Shown in pieces: positions 5,013 through 9,092 of a DNA stretch of 9,092 nucleotides. Numbering within the stretch: the stretch's first letter is position 1; each line of letters begins with the position of its first letter. The DNA comes from Myxococcales bacterium (lineage in GTDB: Bacteria; Myxococcota_A; UBA9160; SMWR01). The notes under the pieces are model-generated. The model was not told the DNA's origin, ran no database searches, and saw nothing but the letters and a program-made list of their open reading frames with translations. Where the stretch lies: NCBI GenBank assembly GCA_022571825.1, contig JACZXC010000095.1, positions 1-9,092 on the forward strand. The letters run 5' to 3'. A program made the position numbers and the translations under genes.

Positions 5013-6824
5013 ATGACGGACCACCCGATCCAGCCGAGATCCGAATCCCAGGCGGGCTCCTGGAAGCTCCCGCCCATCGGTGGAGACCCGGGCGAAACCC
5101 GGCGAACCACACCGGGCAGCTTCGCCCGCGTCAGCCAGGTGGGGGAACCCCTTGGGTTCAGCTCGCCGGATACCCCGGGTATGCCGCCTCCCTCCGACAA
5201 GACCGCTTGGAACTTCATGCCCGCGGATTGGATCCGGCGAAACGGACGCTGGCTTCCTCCCGAGGGTTTCGTGGCGGCTACCCAGCTCGAGCACGCGCGG
5301 CTGGGCGAGATCACCGCCGAGATGCGGCGGGTCGCCGAGCGCGAACCCCATCTCACGCCCGAACAGGTTCGCGACGAGGTCGCGGCCGGGCGCATGGTGA
5401 TACCCGCGAACAAGATCCACCTCGGCCACCACCTCGATCCCATGTGCATCGGCCGCGCGAGCCTCACCAAGGTGAATGCGAACATGGGCGCTTCGCCGGT
5501 GAGCAGCAGCATCGAGGACGAAGTCGAGAAGCTGCGCTGGGCCGAACGCTGGCGAGCCGACACGGTGATGGACCTGTCGACGGGGGGCGACCTCTACGCC
5601 ACCCGAGAGGCGATCATCCGCAGCTCGACGGTTCCCATCGGAACCGTTCCGATCTACTCGATGATCATCGGACGGTCGATCGAAGACCTCGACGAGGAAA
5701 TGATCCTCAGCGGCCTCGAGGAGCAGGCACGGCAGGGCGTAGACTACTTCACGATCCACGCCGGCATTCTCCGCGAACATCTGCCCCTGGTGCGAGACCG
5801 CTTGATCGGAATCGTGAGCCGAGGCGGGTCGCTCCTGGCGAAATGGATGCTTCAACACGGGAAGCAGAATCCGATGTACACGCTCTGGGACGAGATCTGC
5901 GCGGTCATGCGTCGATATGACGTCACCTTCTCGATCGGGGACGGGCTCCGTCCGGGGGGTCTCGCCGACGCCACCGACGCGGCACAACTGAAGGAACTCG
6001 AGACGTTGGGCGACCTGACCGAGCGGGCCTGGGCCAACGGCTGCCAGGTGATGGTCGAGGGCCCGGGACACGTACCCTTCGACCAGATTGAATTCAACAT
6101 GAAGCTCGAGCGCCGGATCTGTCACGGCGCGCCCTTCTACGTGCTCGGTCCCCTGGTGACCGACATCTTCCCCGGGTACGACCATATCACCAGCTGCATC
6201 GGAGCCACCGCCGCCGCCTATCACGGTGCGGCGATGCTCTGCTACGTGACTCCGAAGGAGCATCTCGGACTGCCCAAGAAAGACGACGTCAAGCAGGGCG
6301 TCATCGCCTACAAGATTGCCGCCCACGCCGCCGACGTGGCCCTGGGCATTCCGGGGTCGCGGGATCGCGACGACGAGCTCACCCAGGCCCGGGCAGCGCT
6401 CAACTGGGAGAAGCACTTCGAGCTGTCTTTCGACCCGGATACGGCTCGGGCCTACCACGATGAAGATCTCGATGTGGATACCGACTTCTGTGCCATGTGC
6501 GGCCACGACTGGTGCTCGGTCCGCATCAGCAAGGAGATCGTCGAGTTCGTGAGCGGAACGGCGGAGGGCTATGCCTGGGACTCGCCGCGGGTTTCGGCGG
6601 CCCTCACGGAGGAGCAGCAGGAGATCCTCAAGAAGCGGGGCGTGTTGAGCGCGGCGGAGGTTCATCACCTCGCCAGCAAGACGCGTCGCGCGATGGGTGG
6701 CGATGGGGGATCCAAAGCCGCGTGCCACAGCAGTCAGGTCGAGACCGACGCCGCCAAGCAGATGCAGGACCAACAGCTAGACCCGGTGACCCTCGAACCG
6801 GCGCCGGCTCAGACGCGAGTCTGA
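5013..6824 (+). CDS. thiC: phosphomethylpyrimidine synthase ThiC
   Basis: 603 residues (E. coli ThiC has 631). ThiC is the cytosolic radical-SAM enzyme that rearranges 5-aminoimidazole ribonucleotide into HMP phosphate, the pyrimidine half of thiamine, releasing formate, CO, 5'-deoxyadenosine and methionine. Diagnostic segments: an N-terminal domain rich in WNFMPADWIRRN-type motifs (about 66-77), VNANMGAS (154-161), DLSTGGDLYATRE (187-199), SIGDGLRPG from S307, VEGPGHVPFDQI around 348-359, and SCIGATAAA. The 4Fe-4S cluster motif CX2CX4C is C493, C496 and C501 in CAMCGHDWC. About 100 residues follow it, ending in a low-complexity Gln/Pro tail with an extra cysteine (KAACHSS). ATG 5013 fits the aaggag site and the riboswitch. 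It is monocistronic by the look of the hairpins after the stop. Confidence 0.98.
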   Translation: MTDHPIQPRSESQAGSWKLPPIGGDPGETRRTTPGSFARVSQVGEPLGFSSPDTPGMPPPSDKTAWNFMPADWIRRNGRWLPPEGFVAATQLEHARLGEITAEMRRVAEREPHLTPEQVRDEVAAGRMVIPANKIHLGHHLDPMCIGRASLTKVNANMGASPVSSSIEDEVEKLRWAERWRADTVMDLSTGGDLYATREAIIRSSTVPIGTVPIYSMIIGRSIEDLDEEMILSGLEEQARQGVDYFTIHAGILREHLPLVRDRLIGIVSRGGSLLAKWMLQHGKQNPMYTLWDEICAVMRRYDVTFSIGDGLRPGGLADATDAAQLKELETLGDLTERAWANGCQVMVEGPGHVPFDQIEFNMKLERRICHGAPFYVLGPLVTDIFPGYDHITSCIGATAAAYHGAAMLCYVTPKEHLGLPKKDDVKQGVIAYKIAAHAADVALGIPGSRDRDDELTQARAALNWEKHFELSFDPDTARAYHDEDLDVDTDFCAMCGHDWCSVRISKEIVEFVSGTAEGYAWDSPRVSAALTEEQQEILKKRGVLSAAEVHHLASKTRRAMGGDGGSKAACHSSQVETDAAKQMQDQQLDPVTLEPAPAQTRV

Positions 6825-6826
6825 CC

Positions 6827-6861
6827 GTTCCCGGGCCCGAAAGCGCGCCCGGGGCCGGAAC
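6827..6861 (+). terminator. first hairpin after thiC
   Basis: Two bases after the stop codon, gttcc and cgggc (6827-6836) pair with gcccg (6847-6851) and ggaac (6857-6861) around a bulge, with loop ccgaaagcgc. It forms a tandem pair with the stronger hairpin that follows. Confidence 0.5.
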
Positions 6862-6863
6862 AA

Positions 6864-6896
6864 AACGACCCCGGGACCCGTGGGTCCCGGGGCGTT
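6864..6896 (+). terminator. strong palindromic terminator of thiC
   Basis: ccccgggaccc (6869-6879) and gggtcccgggg (6882-6892) are perfect 11-base inverted copies with two bases between, so in RNA about ten pairs with a cgtg loop. aacg (6864-6867) can pair with cgtt (6893-6896) to lengthen the stem past one bulged A. The T-tract after it on the plus strand is weak (cgttccgt), while the minus strand has cgttttgtt, so the element would also stop reverse transcription. Confidence 0.7.
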
Positions 6897-6898
6897 CC

Positions 6899-6931
6899 GT
6901 CCGAGCCTCACCCCCCCAGATTAGCTCGGAC
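6899..6931. repeat. 8-bp inverted repeat before the kinase gene
   Basis: gtccgagc (6899-6906) and gctcggac (6924-6931) flank a 17-base centre that contains seven consecutive C. It lies directly after the thiC terminator and 65 bases before the kinase start, where an operator or a leader hairpin of the kinase gene would be expected. No good promoter boxes were found beside it. Confidence 0.35.
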
Positions 6932-6996
6932 CTGGGGCTTCTGATCGGCGTTCGCTGCACGGTCTTGAGCCTTGATTGCCCACCCGGTGCGATGCC

Positions 6997-8040
6997 ATGA
7001 GCGCGCAGCAGCGCCTGACCGAATCGAATCTGGCCGCCTATCTGAGAGGCGTGGGATTTATCCCACACAATCTGGCCGTTGCCATCGAACCCGTGGGCGA
7101 GGGAAACATCAACTGGGTCCGACGGGTTCGATCGGTCTCGGATGGCCGCTCGTGGGTCGTGAAGCAGGCTCGGCCGGCCCTGGAGCGCTTTCCCGAGTAC
7201 CGCGTCTCGACCGAGCGCGCCGTCTTCGAAGCCCGCTACCTGGAGGTCGCGGCGCCCTTCGACCCTGACGGCATCTGCATCGAGCTCCTCTTCTTCGATG
7301 CTCGCCAGCGTGTCCTGGTGTTGGAGGATCTCGGCGACGCGACGCTCCTGTCTCAGATCCTGGCCCGGGGAGCTGGGTCCGCTGCGGAGGTGTCGGCGGT
7401 CGGGCGCGCCTTGGGCCGATTCTTGGGAGCGGTCCACTCGGGGACCCGGGGTGCAGATCTCGCCCCGCGCTTCGAGAACCACGAGATGCGGCGGCTTCAC
7501 GGCGACCACATCTTCCGGCTCCCGTATCGACCGAACGACTTCCCGCTGTCCCCCGCCGTGGCCGATCGGGCTCGCGCCATTCAAGGGGACGCGGCCTTGA
7601 TTGCGACCATCAATGCGGCCCACCGGCGCTATCTGAAGCCCGAGGGCTCGCTGATCCACGGGGACGTCCAGCCAGACAACATCCTGCTCGGGCCCAGCGG
7701 ACCGCGGCTGCTCGATGCCGAGATCGCCCATGTCGGCGACCCGGCCTTCGACGTCGGTATTCTCGTGGGCCATTGGTTGCTTCCCGCGGCGGCGCGCGGG
7801 GCGGCCTCTTCTGCGGCGGGAGTCATCGGCGAGACCTGGTCCGCATACCGGGCCGCCTACGCGCCCGATCCCTTTCCGAGCTTCCGGGACGTTGCGCGTT
7901 ACGCGGGAATCGAGCTTCTGCGTCGCACGATCGGCGCTGCCCGGGTCCCAGCAGTGACCAGCGACGAAAGCGCCCTCGCCGTCATCGACGTCGGCGTCCG
8001 CTGGGTCTGCGATCCAGCGGACGCGCCTGGTAAGGGGTGA
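6997..8040 (+). CDS. APH-fold kinase, methylthioribose kinase-like
   Basis: 347 residues from the ATG at 6997; a TTG at 6976 would add seven residues, and neither has a good ribosome-binding site. The protein-kinase-like small-molecule kinase features are in order: glycine loop PVGEGNINWV (32-41), ATP-binding lysine K56 in WVVKQARP, hinge VLEDLGD (108-114), catalytic loop HGDVQPDN (H221, D223, N228), and D240-A-E242 in place of the DFG motif. The DxE motif and a late twin arginine (LLRRTIGAARV, R309-R310) are hallmarks of methylthioribose kinase MtnK, which phosphorylates 5-methylthioribose in methionine salvage. At 347 residues it is shorter than typical MtnK (about 400) and no mtnA is nearby, so another sugar or alcohol substrate is possible. 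Its TGA touches the TGA of the next, opposite gene. Confidence 0.82.
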   Translation: MSAQQRLTESNLAAYLRGVGFIPHNLAVAIEPVGEGNINWVRRVRSVSDGRSWVVKQARPALERFPEYRVSTERAVFEARYLEVAAPFDPDGICIELLFFDARQRVLVLEDLGDATLLSQILARGAGSAAEVSAVGRALGRFLGAVHSGTRGADLAPRFENHEMRRLHGDHIFRLPYRPNDFPLSPAVADRARAIQGDAALIATINAAHRRYLKPEGSLIHGDVQPDNILLGPSGPRLLDAEIAHVGDPAFDVGILVGHWLLPAAARGAASSAAGVIGETWSAYRAAYAPDPFPSFRDVARYAGIELLRRTIGAARVPAVTSDESALAVIDVGVRWVCDPADAPGKG

Positions 8041-8952
8041 TCAGCCGGCCCGCGACAGATCCTCGGCATCGACCTCTGCGGAGTCCTCCGACGAATCGTC
8101 CTCCCATTCCATTCTCTGGTAGTCGAAGGCGTGCTGCTCGATCACGTTGAACTTGATGATGTCGAAGTAGGGAGAAAGATCGAAGTCTCGCGGTGTGAGC
8201 AGCGAGTGGTGAATCTGGCGGAAGACTCCGACGTAGGGCGAACGGTGACGGCGACGGAAGAGAGCCAGAGGCGACCGGCGCTCTGGCTGGCTACCCATTT
8301 CGCGATACGGATGGATCCCGTCGGGGACCGTCACCGTTGGAAGCACCGGGAAGTGGACCTTCTGGAAGAGCCGCCCGAGCAGGCTGGTGCAGATCACCTC
8401 GGTGTTGGAGCCGCTGCCGAGCTGTATATTTCGTCGATAACGGCCCGGAAACAGTGAGACCATCACGAGATGGATCGCGAGGTCGAGGATGTTGCGAATA
8501 TCATAGTGCCAGCCCAGAGCCGCGACTGCATCGTCGAGAATGATCTGCAGGTGTTCCGGTCGCAGTCGGTGGGGGCGGCAGAGTCGCACGTTGAACCCGG
8601 AATACTTCGTGAACGGCGAGGCCACCACTCCCTCGAACAACGCATCCAAAAGCAGATATTCGGCATCGGCGCCGAAGGCCTCGAGGGCCCGTTCGCGCTG
8701 CTCGCCGCCGCGCTTGAGCAATTCGTCCCCGATGTAGAGTGCCGCATGGGACCAGGAGCTGTGCGTGAGGTACTTGATCACCGACGAGACGCGCTGATTA
8801 CCTTCCACCAAGAGAACGTCGCCCTTACGGATCTGCCGCTTCAGGGCGTCGAAATCGTTCCACCCCCGATGTTCGTAGTGTCCGACCGGCCGGCTCAGGA
8901 AATCGGCGAGTCGCGCAGTGATCCAGGATCGAATGCCCAAGCGAATTTCCAT
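8041..8952 (-). CDS. permuted papain-like (YiiX/C92-type) thiol hydrolase
   Basis: 303 residues. The circularly permuted papain-like pattern is present, with the histidine before the cysteine: IRKGDVLLVEGNQRVSSVIK (41-60), then WSHAALYIG with H69, LFEGVVASPF with E108, and EVICTSLLGRLF with C188. Such enzymes are thought to cut amide or ester bonds, acting on cell-wall peptides or lipid-linked substrates; the actual target is unknown. There is no signal peptide; the N-terminus is an amphipathic basic stretch, so it may be cytosolic or membrane-associated. Residues 224-239 are Arg-rich and the last 25 are strongly acidic (WEDDSSEDSAEVDAED). The ATG at 8952 lacks a clear ribosome-binding site. 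An in-frame GTG at 8982 (ten residues longer) lies inside the tandem repeat with ggag four bases upstream, so the start is unsettled. Confidence 0.82.
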   Translation of the reverse strand: MEIRLGIRSWITARLADFLSRPVGHYEHRGWNDFDALKRQIRKGDVLLVEGNQRVSSVIKYLTHSSWSHAALYIGDELLKRGGEQRERALEAFGADAEYLLLDALFEGVVASPFTKYSGFNVRLCRPHRLRPEHLQIILDDAVAALGWHYDIRNILDLAIHLVMVSLFPGRYRRNIQLGSGSNTEVICTSLLGRLFQKVHFPVLPTVTVPDGIHPYREMGSQPERRSPLALFRRRHRSPYVGVFRQIHHSLLTPRDFDLSPYFDIIKFNVIEQHAFDYQRMEWEDDSSEDSAEVDAEDLSRAG

Positions 8953-8956
8953 GATT

Positions 8957-9079
8957 CTGCGCGCGCTCCGCGCTTGCCTCACCCGACTCCGCTCGGCGCC
9001 GCCTCGCTGCGCGCGCTCCGCGCTTGCCTCACCCGACTCCGCTCGGCGCCGCCTCGCTGCGCGCGCTCCGCGCTTGCCT
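8957..9079. repeat. 50-bp GC-rich tandem repeat, about 2.5 copies
   Basis: The unit at 8961-9010 is repeated without change at 9011-9060, and its first 19 bases again at 9061-9079; the match begins four bases earlier at 8957. The unit contains gcgcg-ctc-cgcgc, able to form a hairpin, and the perfect palindrome cggcgccg. It occupies the 5' region of the hydrolase gene, so it must lie in or beside its promoter and leader. The inverted core of the unit (gcagcgaggcg..gccgagcg) is also found at 184-207, so this looks like a dispersed intergenic element of this genome. Confidence 0.9.
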
Positions 9080-9092
9080 TTACAGTCCCGGC

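Noticed and set aside
4866..6773. Long minus-strand open frame opposite thiC
   Set aside because: It is the antisense shadow of a certain gene in GC-rich DNA, with His/Arg/Gly/Val-rich translation and no recognisable domain; it also crosses the riboswitch.
6992..7000. Three-codon ORF ATG-CCA-TGA overlapping the kinase start
   Set aside because: It has no ribosome-binding site and is too short to separate from chance.
8957..9079. CRISPR-like array
   Set aside because: The 50-bp units are directly adjacent without unique spacers, and no cas gene is present.

Overview
The window is GC-rich (strong G/C third positions in every convincing gene) and bacterial. Membrane lipoproteins with lipoboxes, a CcmI/CycH-like domain, a TPP riboswitch in front of thiC and a glutathione S-transferase remnant suggest a Gram-negative proteobacterium in the broad sense; a deltaproteobacterial/myxobacterial or related environmental lineage is my guess, but nothing here fixes the taxon. 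No mobile element, CRISPR array, tRNA or rRNA was seen.

Left part (1-3082). The last codons of a plus-strand gene may end at 43, followed by an intergenic stretch packed with small GC palindromes. Then four minus-strand genes: a lipoprotein whose C-terminal half looks like the CcmI/CycH periplasmic domain (299-853), a tiny lipoprotein with two CX7C pairs (1132-1371), an NADPH-dependent FMN reductase (1642-2235), and a glutathione S-transferase-like gene broken by one stop codon and one frameshift (2307-3082). The FMN reductase has a remarkable start: a TTG codon inside a 10/5/10 inverted repeat, overlapping the stop of a ten-codon leader ORF that has a strong ribosome-binding site.

Middle (3189-6996). 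A small two-helix membrane protein (3217-3519, plus) converges on a membrane-embedded M28 metallopeptidase (3650-4819, minus). The peptidase is divergent from thiC (5013-6824, plus). thiC has a textbook layout: sigma70-type promoter, TPP riboswitch, ribosome-binding site, a large ORF with the radical-SAM CX2CX4C cluster motif, and tandem hairpins after the stop.

Right part (6997-9092). A kinase resembling methylthioribose kinase (6997-8040, plus) meets, stop codon to stop codon in one TGATCA, a permuted papain-like (YiiX/C92-type) hydrolase on the minus strand (8041-8952). Upstream of the latter, a 50-bp unit is tandemly repeated about 2.5 times; its core recurs in inverted orientation in the first intergenic region.

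How the genes relate: thiC is under thiamine control. ThiC releases 5'-deoxyadenosine, and MtnK-like kinases can act in salvage of the sugar left from it, so a functional link between thiC and the kinase is possible but unproven. I see no clearly new multi-gene system; the most original signals are the FMN-reductase start region, the interleaved membrane peptidase, the CX7C lipoprotein and the shared repeat.
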